Shown here piece by piece: positions 11,580 to 19,341 of a DNA stretch of 28,210 bases. Numbering within the stretch: position 1 is the first letter of the stretch; every line of letters starts with the position of its first letter. Made by a program: the position numbers and the translations under genes. Source of the stretch: a bacterium (lineage in GTDB: Bacteria; Chloroflexota; Dormibacteria; UBA8260; Bog-877). The notes under the pieces are model-generated. The model was not told the DNA's origin. It did not search any database and saw only the letters and a program-made list of their open reading frames with translations. The stretch covers positions 1 to 28,210 of the forward strand of contig JAJYWT010000008.1 of NCBI GenBank assembly GCA_021791345.1. Reading direction: 5' to 3'.

Positions 11580-13322
11580 ATGAACTGCCCGATAGGTCGC
11601 CGCCCCGTCCCCAAGCGACGCCCCGGCCCGCGCTCACGCTGGGCCGGCCTGGCGGTGCTGGCGGCGCTGGCCGCCGCCGCGCTCACCGGCTGCGGTCCGC
11701 TGCCTCCCCCCCAGATCACAGACGTGCTGCCCCCTCCGAGCCAGGGTGGGGTGCACACCAACGTCCCCATCGAGATCGTGTTCAGCGTCCCCATGAACGA
11801 GCACTCGGTGGAGGTCCGGTTGTCGCTGCGCAACCGCCGGGGGCGACCGGCCCCGGGGTGCGACATCAAGCGGGCGGCCGCCGGCAGGCCGACGGGCTGC
11901 CGCTTCACCTGGAGCGATGGGGGGAGGATCATGCGGCTGGTCCACCCCGGCCACCCCCTGGCGACCGTCACCACCTACCGGGTCAACCTGGCGGGCGGGA
12001 TCAGCTCCGCCCAGGGAGCGGTCAACTCGCTCTCCCACTCCTGGGGCTTCTCCACCGAGGGGGGGCCGTCTCTGAGCTCGACCTATCCGTCGAACCACGG
12101 GGTGGTGGGGCCCGACCAGGCGGTGGCGGTCAACTTCGATCGGGCGATGAACCAACAGTCGGTGGCGGCTGCGGTCACCCTCACGCCCAAGCCCCCGGGG
12201 GGCTACACCCTCTCAGCCAACCCGCGGGTCCCGGGCCGCTACCTGCTCAACCCGGTCCGCCCTTTGGCCCCCGGGACCACCTACACCCTCACGGTCGGGA
12301 CGACGGCCAAGGACACCGACGGGAACCGCCTCCAGGCGGGGGCTCGGGTGGTGTTCACGGTGGGCCGGCTGGGGAGCACCCCCACGATTGACTTCCCCGC
12401 CGGGCCCAGCCCCACCGACTACACCGAGGTGCTGGCGGCCTCCCTGCCCGAGGTACCCGGGGACCCCCCCTCGGTGCGGCTCCTGACGACCGCTCCTGCC
12501 GGCAAGCACTACACCTTCGCATGGGTCGCGCCGGACGGGCAGTACCTGGCCACCGAGCTCGCCGGCAAGCAGGAGATCCAGGTGACCGATCTGGCGACGG
12601 GCAAGAGCGCGGCGGTGCTGGGCAGCACCGCCAGCACCGTGGCGCTGTGGAGTCCCAACAGCCAGCAGCTGGCCTTCCTCGCGGGCGGGGCCCTGCGGGT
12701 GTACACCGTGGCCACCAAGGTCTCGGTGACCCTGAGTGCCCAGGCCGCTCTGGGCGGGCCGCTGGCCTGGCGGCCCGACAGCTCGGTGCTGGCCGCGGTC
12801 GCCACCCGCACCGGCACCCCCTCCAGGATCGCCCTCCTCAGCCCCGACCTGCGCGCGGTCACCTACATCGGCACCTCCAATGCCGGGGTGGAGAGCGACC
12901 CGGTCTGGAACCAGCAGGGCACCGCCCTGGCGTTCGCGGTCGGGACCTCAGCGCTCCCCGCGATCTGGCTCTACCAGCCCGCCAACGTGGTGGCGCCGAT
13001 GCGGCTGCTCCGCCGTTCCGCCGGCGATCCCCTGGCGTTTCTGAGCTCCGGCGCGGTCCTGCTGCGCACCGCCAGCGGCAGCCTGCAGGCGCTCTCCCCG
13101 ACCACCGAGCAGGTGACCCCGGTGGTGGGCGCCAGCCATGGCCAGTACCCCATCGCCACGGCGGTGGACGACCCCGGGCGGCTGCTGGCCTTCACCCGGC
13201 AGGTGGCGGGGTTCGTGAACCTCTTCCTGGCCAACCAGGACGGCACCGGCTTGGCCCCACTCACCGCCTTCGACCGGGCGGCCCCCCTCGACGCCGGCCC
13301 CCCCAGCTTCGTGGGCAGCTGA
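11580..13322 (+). CDS. Lipoprotein with two Big_5 (Ig-like) domains and a TolB/WD40-like beta-propeller
   Basis: This 580-residue protein has a basic N-terminus, a hydrophobic core (WAGLAVLAALAAAA) and a lipobox LTGC with Cys38, so it is exported and lipid-anchored. Two Big_5-type Ig-like domains follow. One is near 50-155 (TNVPIEIVFSVPMNEHSVEV). The other is near 170-265 (AVAVNFDRAMNQQSVAAAVT, then LAPGTTYTLTVG and DTDGNRLQAGARVVFTVG). Residues from about 275 to the end repeat strands of the type WSPNSQQLAFLAGG and WRPDSSVLAAVA, as in TolB/WD40-like propellers. There is no protease or hydrolase motif, so a surface binding or scaffold role is likely. ATG at 11580 has no clear Shine-Dalgarno. 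menA follows 82 bp downstream. Confidence 0.85.
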   Translation: MNCPIGRRPVPKRRPGPRSRWAGLAVLAALAAAALTGCGPLPPPQITDVLPPPSQGGVHTNVPIEIVFSVPMNEHSVEVRLSLRNRRGRPAPGCDIKRAAAGRPTGCRFTWSDGGRIMRLVHPGHPLATVTTYRVNLAGGISSAQGAVNSLSHSWGFSTEGGPSLSSTYPSNHGVVGPDQAVAVNFDRAMNQQSVAAAVTLTPKPPGGYTLSANPRVPGRYLLNPVRPLAPGTTYTLTVGTTAKDTDGNRLQAGARVVFTVGRLGSTPTIDFPAGPSPTDYTEVLAASLPEVPGDPPSVRLLTTAPAGKHYTFAWVAPDGQYLATELAGKQEIQVTDLATGKSAAVLGSTASTVALWSPNSQQLAFLAGGALRVYTVATKVSVTLSAQAALGGPLAWRPDSSVLAAVATRTGTPSRIALLSPDLRAVTYIGTSNAGVESDPVWNQQGTALAFAVGTSALPAIWLYQPANVVAPMRLLRRSAGDPLAFLSSGAVLLRTASGSLQALSPTTEQVTPVVGASHGQYPIATAVDDPGRLLAFTRQVAGFVNLFLANQDGTGLAPLTAFDRAAPLDAGPPSFVGS

Positions 13323-13353
13323 TCACGCCCGACCGCTCCCTGGACCCGGCTCG

Positions 13354-13379
13354 GTACCCTGCCCGCATGCGGGTGGTAC
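13354..13379. promoter_or_regulatory. Long interrupted palindrome upstream of menA
   Basis: A perfect 12-bp palindrome CCCGCATGCGGG (13362-13373) is flanked by GTACC (13354-13358) and GGTAC (13375-13379), giving a nested dyad of about 26 bp. It sits 25 bp before the menA start and 31 bp after the lipoprotein stop. It could be a repressor site, or an RNA hairpin (stem CCCG/CGGG, loop CATG) ending the lipoprotein transcript. There is no U-tract. Confidence 0.35.
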
Positions 13380-13404
13380 AGGGTGGAGCGCGGGGGAGCT
13401 GGCG

Positions 13405-14328
13405 GTGAACGCACAGAGCGTGCCGCCCAAGCTGCACCCGGACGCTCCGCTCACCGCCGCCCGGGTGTGGTGGCATGCTTCCCGCCCCGCCACCCTGGCC
13501 GCCTCGGTCTCTCCGGTCGTGGTCGGGATCGCGGTCGCCGCCCACCTCGGTCAGGTCAGTTGGGCGCGGAGCCTGGGCGCTTTGGCGGTGGCCGTCGCCC
13601 TCCAGTTCGGCGTCAACTACGCCAACGACTACTCCGACTTTCGCCGCGGAGCTGACTCCGCCGACCGCGTCGGGCCACCGCGGGCGGCGGCCTCCGGGGT
13701 GGTCTCACCCCGTCTGGTCCTCTGGGCCGCCTGGCTGAGCTTCGCGGTGGCGGCGGCGGTCGGGATCTGGCTGTGCGCCGTCTCGTCCTGGTGGCTGCTG
13801 GCGGTGGGCGCAGCCTGCATCGCCGCCGCGTGGTTCTACACCGGGGGACCCTTCCCCTACGGCTATCGTGGCTTCGGAGAGCTGGCGGTGTTCATCTTCT
13901 TTGGCGAGGTGGCCACCTGCGGCACCGTCTTCGTGGAGACCGGGAGGATCGGCGTCCTGGCGCCCTTGGCCGCGATCCTACCCGGAGCCCTGGCCGCCGC
14001 TCTGCTGCTGGTCAACAACCTCAGGGATGTGGATCAGGACCGCCGCGCCGGCAAGCTGACCCTGGCGGTCCGGCTGGGGCCGCGGCGTGCCTACCGCGCC
14101 TTCCTCGGCCTGCTGGCGCTGGCGCTGGTAGTGCCCCTCCTGATCGCGATCCCCGGCATCGAGCACTTCACGGTGTTTCTGCCCTGGATCCTGGTCCCAG
14201 CGATGGAGGCTCCGGTGCGCAACGCCAAATCCGACGACCCGGCGGTGCAGATCCGAGCCCTCAAGCAGATGGGGGCTCTGCTGGCGGGCAGCTCCATCCT
14301 GCTGGCCGCCGGCATCTGGGCCGGCTGA
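13405..14328 (+). CDS. menA: 1,4-dihydroxy-2-naphthoate polyprenyltransferase (UbiA family)
   Basis: This 307-residue protein has about eight or nine hydrophobic segments and the two UbiA prenyl-diphosphate motifs. The first is NYANDYSDFRRGAD (NDxxD, residues 74-78) and the second is NNLRDVDQDRRAGKLTL (D208-x3-D212), each preceding a cytosolic loop. The NDY and NNLRDVxxD spellings are those of MenA rather than UbiA or heme O synthase. It attaches the isoprenoid tail to 1,4-dihydroxy-2-naphthoate in the membrane, making demethylmenaquinone, so the organism probably respires with menaquinone. GTG at 13405 has GGGGGAG about 8 nt upstream. No other men genes are nearby. The convergent glycosyltransferase stop follows with no spacer. 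Confidence 0.93.
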   Translation: MNAQSVPPKLHPDAPLTAARVWWHASRPATLAASVSPVVVGIAVAAHLGQVSWARSLGALAVAVALQFGVNYANDYSDFRRGADSADRVGPPRAAASGVVSPRLVLWAAWLSFAVAAAVGIWLCAVSSWWLLAVGAACIAAAWFYTGGPFPYGYRGFGELAVFIFFGEVATCGTVFVETGRIGVLAPLAAILPGALAAALLLVNNLRDVDQDRRAGKLTLAVRLGPRRAYRAFLGLLALALVVPLLIAIPGIEHFTVFLPWILVPAMEAPVRNAKSDDPAVQIRALKQMGALLAGSSILLAAGIWAG

Positions 14329-15594
14329 CTACGCCTGCTGGCAGACGGCCGCCAGCGCCGGCGCCAGCCCGTACTCGGGCATCAGGATGTCGACAGTGCG
14401 CTCCCAGGAGAAACGCTGAGCCCTCCGCCACGCGGCCTGGCGCATCTCCTGAACCTCCTCGGGAGGTGCCGTGAGCACGCTGCGGATCGCCTTAGCGTAG
14501 TCGGCGGGATTGCGGCTCGACACCAGATAGCCGCTGTGCCCGTCCGAGACCACGTCGCGCAACCCTCCGACCGCCGCCGCCACCACCGGTGTCCCGCACG
14601 CCTGCGCCTCCAGGGCAACCAGCCCGAAGGACTCGGTGTGGGATGGCATCACTACCACGTCGGCCAGGCAGTAGAGCAGCGCCAGCCGGTCCTGTGGCTG
14701 GGCGCCCAGGAACTGGACCCGGGAGTCCAGGCCCAGCGCTTCGACCCGAGCCTGCATCTCCTTCAGCTGGCCCACCCGGGCCCCCTCGCTGCTGGCCTCA
14801 CCCACGAACAGCAGACGCGCGTCCACGCCTCCCTGCTGGAGGATCGCGAAGGCATCCAGCAGCGTGTCCGGGCCCTTGAGCGGCTCCAGCCGCCCCGCGA
14901 ACAACACCACCTTGGCGTGGCCGAGCCCCATCCGTGCCCGCAACCGCTCTGGGTCCCGGGGCTGGAACTGGATCAGGTCGACCCCGGGAGGAGCCACCAC
15001 ACACTGTCCCGCAGGCGCCCCATACATGTGCATCAGCGCCTGCGCCTCCGCCCTGGTGTTGGCGACCAGGCGGGCGCCGCTCGCCACCGTCCTGCGCTCT
15101 GCGAGCAGCCGCTCTGGCCCATCCCCGTCGAAGCCGAGCTCCGCCTTGACCGCCGCCAGGGTGTGGGCGGTGTGCAGCCAGGGCAGCTCGAGGTCGCGCG
15201 CCAGCTCACCCCCGGCTTCCGCGGAGAGCCAGTAATGGCTGTGGATCGCCACGTAGCGGCGCTGGGCTCGCCTGATGAACGCCCTCACTCCCTGCAGATA
15301 CCCCGGCCTGGTCTCTGACAGGTGGTGCTTGGGCAGCGCCCGCCGCGGGCCCGCGTCGACGGCGATCACCCGACTGCGCGGCCCCATCGCCTGTTCCGTC
15401 GGCTGGTCCGGATCGCTCCGGCGCACGAACACGTCGGTGTGCACCCCGCGCGCGCCGAGCTCCTCGCACACCGCGCGCACGTAGACGCTGAGCCCGCCGT
15501 TCTCGCGCTTGCCCAGCCGCGCCAGTGGCGAGGCATGCAGGGACAGGAACGCGACCGTCTCCTCGCCGTGGGCGGGATGCGGGGCGCGGGTCAT
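14329..15594 (-). CDS. GT4-family glycosyltransferase, MshA/sucrose-phosphate-synthase-like
   Basis: This 421-residue GT-B protein has a glycine-rich acceptor-side loop ENGGLSVYVRAVCEELGARG (31-50), SHYWLS and HTAHTLAAVK near 119-150, PPGVDLIQF near 202-210, and the donor-side GRLEPLKG (234-241) with Arg and Lys for the nucleotide phosphates. ESFGLVALEA (321-330) is the E-x7-E motif of retaining GT4 enzymes. Layout and motifs resemble MshA (first step of mycothiol synthesis) and sucrose-phosphate synthases, but no other mycothiol gene is here, so the acceptor is open. The ATG overlaps the upstream acyltransferase-like stop (ATGA), so the pair is coupled. Its stop codon abuts the menA stop with no spacer. 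Confidence 0.9.
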   Translation of the reverse strand: MTRAPHPAHGEETVAFLSLHASPLARLGKRENGGLSVYVRAVCEELGARGVHTDVFVRRSDPDQPTEQAMGPRSRVIAVDAGPRRALPKHHLSETRPGYLQGVRAFIRRAQRRYVAIHSHYWLSAEAGGELARDLELPWLHTAHTLAAVKAELGFDGDGPERLLAERRTVASGARLVANTRAEAQALMHMYGAPAGQCVVAPPGVDLIQFQPRDPERLRARMGLGHAKVVLFAGRLEPLKGPDTLLDAFAILQQGGVDARLLFVGEASSEGARVGQLKEMQARVEALGLDSRVQFLGAQPQDRLALLYCLADVVVMPSHTESFGLVALEAQACGTPVVAAAVGGLRDVVSDGHSGYLVSSRNPADYAKAIRSVLTAPPEEVQEMRQAAWRRAQRFSWERTVDILMPEYGLAPALAAVCQQA

Positions 15595-16679
15595 CGAGGA
15601 TCCTGCATCCTAAGGCGCATGAGCCGCTGGTCGTGCGCCCCCAGGTGGTACTTGTAGCCCTCGTCGCCGCGCAACAGGTCGGCGCGGGTGCAGCCTTCGG
15701 AAATCGCCCCTCGGATCCCCTCGGCCACACAAAGCAGGCCCGGCGAGAGGGCGGCGAACCTGGGGTCGTACCCGGAGTTGTACAGGTACCAGGTTCGGCC
15801 CACGGTGAACGCGAATATCCCGGCCAGCTGGTCATCGCCAGCGGTCAGCACGAGCAGCCGCAGCCATCCCCGCTGCTCGAACCGGGCGGCCACCACCTCG
15901 AAGAAGCGCCTGACCTCCGGAACCAGAAACGCCGCCTTGTGCCCACCGCTGGCCGCGAGCAGCCGGAGGAAGTCCCGGAGCGCCCGGTCCAACCCCAGCT
16001 CACCCGTCCCGACCAGGCGCCAGCCGGGCCGCTCCACCCCCAGCCGGCGCAGCTTTCGCCGCAGTTCGTGACGATCCTTCTTGCCCAGGCTGAGCGCCAG
16101 ATAGGAATCGAAGTCACCCGGCAGATCCAGCCCCGGACAGACCTCCTCCGCCTCCTCCTCGACCGCCCAGCCGAGCGCTGCCGCCTGCTGTGAGAGCGCC
16201 AACAGGGCCGGCGCCCCCTCAGGCAGGAAGTGCAGGTCCAGCCTGCTCACCCCCTGCGAGCGGGCCCACTCCAGCGCCGCCTTCGCCACTTCGTCCTCTC
16301 GTCCTGGTCGGTGCAGGTACCCCATCCGGTCAGAGAGGGTGACCCCGCCGGCGAAGACCAGCACCCCCTTCTCGGACATCGCTTCGCAGAGCGGCACCAC
16401 CCCGATGGTGACACCGTGCTCCTGGACCACCAGGTGCTGGGGTCGGACACCCGCGCCGAAGACCTCCCACCAGGACTGCTGCCAGTCCCAGCTCAGGAAC
16501 GGGTCGAGGGGATCGGCGAGTTCCTCCAACTCCCGCCATACGGGCGCCAGTGCAGAAAGCGCCTCGCGGGAATCGACAACTTCCACCGTCACCCCCGCAG
16601 TGCGGAGGTCAGTCTGCGCTGGCGCCCCTACGGGCGCCGTACATGAGGGGCCGATGCTGATCCACCCTATTCCTGGCAC
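15591..16679 (-). CDS. GNAT/FemAB-like acyl- or aminoacyltransferase (BioF2-like)
   Basis: The protein is about 362 residues with the BioF2/CelD-like GNAT layout. An N-terminal part has VWRELEELADPLDPFLSWDWQQSWWEVFG and IGVVPLCEA. A central KKDRHELRRKLRRLG helix and a C-terminal GNAT half with LAGIFAFTVGRTWYLYNSGYDPRF and YKYHLGAHDQRLMRLRM follow. Such proteins often sit in exopolysaccharide or glycolipid clusters and are thought to acylate sugars; the substrate is unknown. The start is uncertain. GTG at 16679 has GGGGGGAAGGG upstream, the frame is open back to a TTG at 16751, and GTGs at 16592 and 16586 begin nearest the fold. It is translationally coupled to the downstream GT4 gene and divergent from another glycosyltransferase. 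Confidence 0.8.
   Translation of the reverse strand: MPGIGWISIGPSCTAPVGAPAQTDLRTAGVTVEVVDSREALSALAPVWRELEELADPLDPFLSWDWQQSWWEVFGAGVRPQHLVVQEHGVTIGVVPLCEAMSEKGVLVFAGGVTLSDRMGYLHRPGREDEVAKAALEWARSQGVSRLDLHFLPEGAPALLALSQQAAALGWAVEEEAEEVCPGLDLPGDFDSYLALSLGKKDRHELRRKLRRLGVERPGWRLVGTGELGLDRALRDFLRLLAASGGHKAAFLVPEVRRFFEVVAARFEQRGWLRLLVLTAGDDQLAGIFAFTVGRTWYLYNSGYDPRFAALSPGLLCVAEGIRGAISEGCTRADLLRGDEGYKYHLGAHDQRLMRLRMQDPR
16621..16638. repeat. 7-bp hairpin in the 5' region of the GNAT-like gene
   Basis: GGCGCCC (16621-16627) and GGGCGCC (16632-16638) pair exactly around a 4-nt loop. It lies in the part of the frame that does not look like protein, between the candidate GTG starts at 16679 and 16592. 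It could therefore be a leader hairpin if the true start is one of the later GTGs. Confidence 0.3.
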
Positions 16680-16762
16680 ACGGACGCGGGCCCTTCCCCC
16701 CGCGACCACTGGCCTCACTCTACCATCCACCAGAAGGACTCTCTTGCTCAATGAGTTGACGT

Positions 16763-17917
16763 TTGCCTGAGCTGGGCCCGGCCGAGGTGCAGATCTGGGC
16801 CACCTCGACGGGCGGCGGGCATCGCCGGGTCGCCGAGGCGTTGCGGCTGGCGCTGCTGGCCATGGCTCCTCCCGGGCTGCGGGTGGCGATCGATGATCCC
16901 CTGCAGCTGGGGGCGCTGCCCCACGCCCAGCTCCTGCTGCGCGGGTACGGGCCCGTGGTGAGAACCTCGCCTACCCTCTGGGGGAAGCTCTTCGACGTCT
17001 TCTCGCTGCCCCCGGCCCGGATCGCCCTGGAGCGCTTCCTGCTCAGTGGCGTCGGGCCGGCGATGCGACAAGCGACCATGGCCCGCCACCCCGGGGTCGT
17101 GGTCAACTGTCACCCCCTGCTCGGCCCCGGTGCCGCCCTGGCCGCCGGCAGGATATCGCCGCCCGCTCAGCTTGTGACCCTGATCACCGACCTGACCGTG
17201 GTCCATCCCGGCTGGCTCTCTCCCCGCACCGCTCGCTTCCTGACCCCGTCAGCGGTAGCGACAAGCTGGTGCGTGGACCAGGGGGTGTCGGGCGCGTCGG
17301 TGGTGGAGGTTGGTTTGCCGGTCGACCCCCGGCTCCGCCACGGCTCGCCCCCGGAGCGCCCCGCTAGACGGGCGCACCTCGGAGTGGATCCCGACTTAAT
17401 CTGCGTCCTGGTCGGAGGCGGCGGCGAGGGTGCGGGCCGCCTGCTGCCCCTGGTCACCGCCGTGGGCCTAAGCGGGTTGCCGGTGCAGCTGGTGGTGCTC
17501 TGCGGCCGCAACCGGCGCCTGCTGCGGGCGGTCCGCCGCCTCCGGCTCGGTCTTCCGCTGCGAGCCCTCCCATACCTCCAGGACCCCTCCCCGTGGTTGC
17601 TGGCCAGCGACATCTACGTGGGAAAGGCCGGGCCCAGCGCCCTCGCCGAAGCGGCGGCCGCCGGTCTGGCGATCATCGTGACCGACGCGCTCCCGGGCCA
17701 GGAGACCTCCAACCGAGAGCTTCTGGTGAATGCCGGGGCCGCCCTCAGCGTGGCCTCCCCGGCGGAGCTGGTGTCAGCTCTCACCACCCTCGCCGCCGGG
17801 TCGACTGACGCTCTGGCTAAGATGCAATCTCGAGCCCGGGAATGGTCACGGCCAGATGCTGCGGACCGGGCGGCCGCGGAAATCCTGGCCCTGATGCCAC
17901 CGCTCAGCCCTCACTGA
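16763..17917 (+). CDS. MGDG-synthase-like glycosyltransferase (processive diacylglycerol glycosyltransferase family)
   Basis: This 384-residue protein opens with the family signature ATSTGGGHRRVAEALRLAL (residues 13-31). The usual first-domain features follow: GPAMRQATMARHPGVVVNCHPLLG and LVTLITDLTVVHPGWLSP. The donor-binding domain has VLVGGGGEGAGRLLPLV, VVLCGRNRRLLRAVRR, PWLLASDIYVGKAGPSALAEAAAAGLAIIVTDALPGQE and a nearby NRELLVNAGAA. The family includes MurG relatives and enzymes that add glucose or galactose to diacylglycerol; it is peripheral on the inner membrane. The start is TTG at 16763 or GTG at 16787, with no clear ribosome-binding site. Divergent from the GNAT/GT4 pair, it suggests a glycolipid or envelope-polysaccharide locus. 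The 3' end overlaps dciA by 14 bp. Confidence 0.88.
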   Translation: MPELGPAEVQIWATSTGGGHRRVAEALRLALLAMAPPGLRVAIDDPLQLGALPHAQLLLRGYGPVVRTSPTLWGKLFDVFSLPPARIALERFLLSGVGPAMRQATMARHPGVVVNCHPLLGPGAALAAGRISPPAQLVTLITDLTVVHPGWLSPRTARFLTPSAVATSWCVDQGVSGASVVEVGLPVDPRLRHGSPPERPARRAHLGVDPDLICVLVGGGGEGAGRLLPLVTAVGLSGLPVQLVVLCGRNRRLLRAVRRLRLGLPLRALPYLQDPSPWLLASDIYVGKAGPSALAEAAAAGLAIIVTDALPGQETSNRELLVNAGAALSVASPAELVSALTTLAAGSTDALAKMQSRAREWSRPDAADRAAAEILALMPPLSPH

Positions 17918-18188
17918 CGAAGCGCAGACGCTTCAGCGGCGGGGCATCCAGCTCCACGTTCACCGCCTCCAGCATGCGCACCGACTCCATCTGCAGCTGA
18001 TGCGCGATCGCCGGGTGGGCGCAGGCCACCACCAGGGTCGCACCCTGAACCGCCACCACCCGGACGTGGTCCCGCAGGTACTCCCCGCATGCCTGCTTGA
18101 ACGCGGCCTCCACCCGGGCCTGCCGAACCTGGCGGCTCACCCCCATCTTGCGCACCACCCGGGGCAGGATCTGGTCGATGCCCTCCAT
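17904..18188 (-). CDS. dciA: DciA/DUF721 family protein (helicase loader-type)
   Basis: This 94-residue protein has the DUF721 pattern: an N-terminal helix (IDQILPRVVRKMG), then a helix ending in an acidic-aromatic segment (AFKQACGEYLRDHVRVVAVQ). The KH-like core strand TLVVACAHPAIAHQLQMESVRML and a final ALNxxL-type turn (LEAVNVELDAPPLKRLRFV) complete it. DciA loads or recruits the replicative helicase DnaB in bacteria lacking DnaC/DnaI. Its position directly after recF is the standard one in actinobacteria and relatives. ATG at 18188 starts 5 bp after the recF stop; a TTG at 18212 would overlap recF and lacks support. The sequence is short but complete for a domain-only form. Confidence 0.85.
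   Translation of the reverse strand: MEGIDQILPRVVRKMGVSRQVRQARVEAAFKQACGEYLRDHVRVVAVQGATLVVACAHPAIAHQLQMESVRMLEAVNVELDAPPLKRLRFVSEG
17919..17934. terminator. Hairpin just after the MGDG-like gene stop, inside the dciA 3' end
   Basis: GAAGCG (17919-17924) and CGCTTC (17929-17934) form a 6-bp stem with a CAGA loop, 1 nt after the stop of the + strand gene. It has no U-tract and lies in coding sequence of dciA on the other strand, so it is only a possible terminator. Confidence 0.25.
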
Positions 18189-18193
18189 CGCGG

Positions 18194-19321
18194 CTAGCGC
18201 TCCCCATCCCAAATGATCGTCCCCCCGCTGACCTGGACCACTCGGGAGACCGGCATCTCCGCGCCCACCCCGTGGTCCTCGGTCGCCGTCAGCAGGGTCT
18301 GCTCGACTCTGAGGTCCGTTCCCAGTCGGGAGATGAGTCCATGACGGTGGCGTTCGTCGAGCTCAGACAGCACGTCGTCCAGCATCACCAGCGGCAACCT
18401 TCCCGAAGTCTCGGTGTGGATCCTCACCTCCGCCTCCTTGAGGGCCAGCACGATTGTCCGCTGCTGTCCCTGGGAGGCGAACTGCCGGGCCGCCCGGCCG
18501 CCCATGATCACCTCAAAATCGTCGCGATGGGGCCCCACCAGTGACTGTCCCCGTGCGATCTCCTCCGCTCTGACGTCGCGCAGCCTGGACCGCAGCAAAT
18601 CCTCCTCGCACCAGGACTGCGGGGAGTCCCCTCCGGGCCTGTAGATGAGCTCCACCTTGCCGGACTCCCCAATCGCACGGACCGCCTCCTGCACCACCGG
18701 CTCGGCCCGCTCCAAAAAGCGCCGCCGGTGTCGCATTACGACGGCTCCGTGCGCGATGAGAGCCTGGTCCCACGGCTGCAGCAGGCTGGCATCCTCCCCC
18801 TCCCGAATCCGCCGCAGCAGCCGGTTGCGCTGCTCCAGCACCCGCCGGCACCGGATCGCAGCCTCCGAGTACTCCGGGCTGATCTGGCTCAGCGCCACAT
18901 CCAGCAATCGGCGCCGGGGATCTGGTCCGGACTTCACCAATGCCAGATCCTCCGGCCAGAAGACGACCACTCCCAGCTTGCCCAGCACCGTTCCCGCGGG
19001 CACCTGACGCCCGTTCTCGCGGAGCGTCCTGGTCCACCTCCCCGAAGGTCCCTGACGCTGGGCGCGCAACTCCAGCACATCCGCCGCCCGCCCCGGCTCC
19101 AGGGTCACCGACACCCCCATGTCGGTCGCCTCGAAGGTCGCGCACTCCCCCAGTGATCCCGTCCTGGGAGAGCGGGTCAGAGCCACCGTCGCCACCGCCT
19201 CCAACAGACTGGTCTTGCCCGAGCCGTTGGCGCCCAGGATCAGGTTCACCCCGGGCAGGAGGTCTACGGTCGCCTCGCGGTATACCCGGAAGTTGAGGAG
19301 CCTGATCTGGGAGATGTGCAC
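18194..19321 (-). CDS. recF: DNA replication and repair protein RecF
   Basis: This 375-residue SMC-like ATPase has an N-terminal LLNFRVYREATVDLLPG, Walker A GANGSGKTS (30-38), the RecF ABC signature ASQGQQRTIVLALKEAE, and Walker B LPLVMLDDVLSELDERHR. Length and order match RecF, which with RecO and RecR loads RecA on gapped DNA at stalled forks. The GTG at 19321 begins exactly at the usual N-terminus, with AAGGG about 9 nt upstream. It lies 19 bp after dnaN and 5 bp before dciA in the same direction, within the dnaA-dnaN-recF-dciA operon typical of origins. Nothing is missing. Confidence 0.97.
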   Translation of the reverse strand: MHISQIRLLNFRVYREATVDLLPGVNLILGANGSGKTSLLEAVATVALTRSPRTGSLGECATFEATDMGVSVTLEPGRAADVLELRAQRQGPSGRWTRTLRENGRQVPAGTVLGKLGVVVFWPEDLALVKSGPDPRRRLLDVALSQISPEYSEAAIRCRRVLEQRNRLLRRIREGEDASLLQPWDQALIAHGAVVMRHRRRFLERAEPVVQEAVRAIGESGKVELIYRPGGDSPQSWCEEDLLRSRLRDVRAEEIARGQSLVGPHRDDFEVIMGGRAARQFASQGQQRTIVLALKEAEVRIHTETSGRLPLVMLDDVLSELDERHRHGLISRLGTDLRVEQTLLTATEDHGVGAEMPVSRVVQVSGGTIIWDGER

Positions 19322-19325
19322 AGCC

Positions 19326-19341
19326 GGCGCCCTTAGGCGCC
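19326..19341. repeat. Hairpin between dnaN and recF
   Basis: GGCGCC (19326-19331) and GGCGCC (19336-19341) form a 6-bp stem with a CTTA loop, filling the short dnaN-recF gap and touching the dnaN stop. It may affect recF initiation or mRNA processing. It has no U-tract. The GGCGCC arms resemble the hairpin at 16621. Confidence 0.3.

Noticed and set aside
18189..18212. TTG start for dciA within recF
   Set aside because: It lacks support, and ATG 18188 immediately after recF gives a normal DUF721 start.
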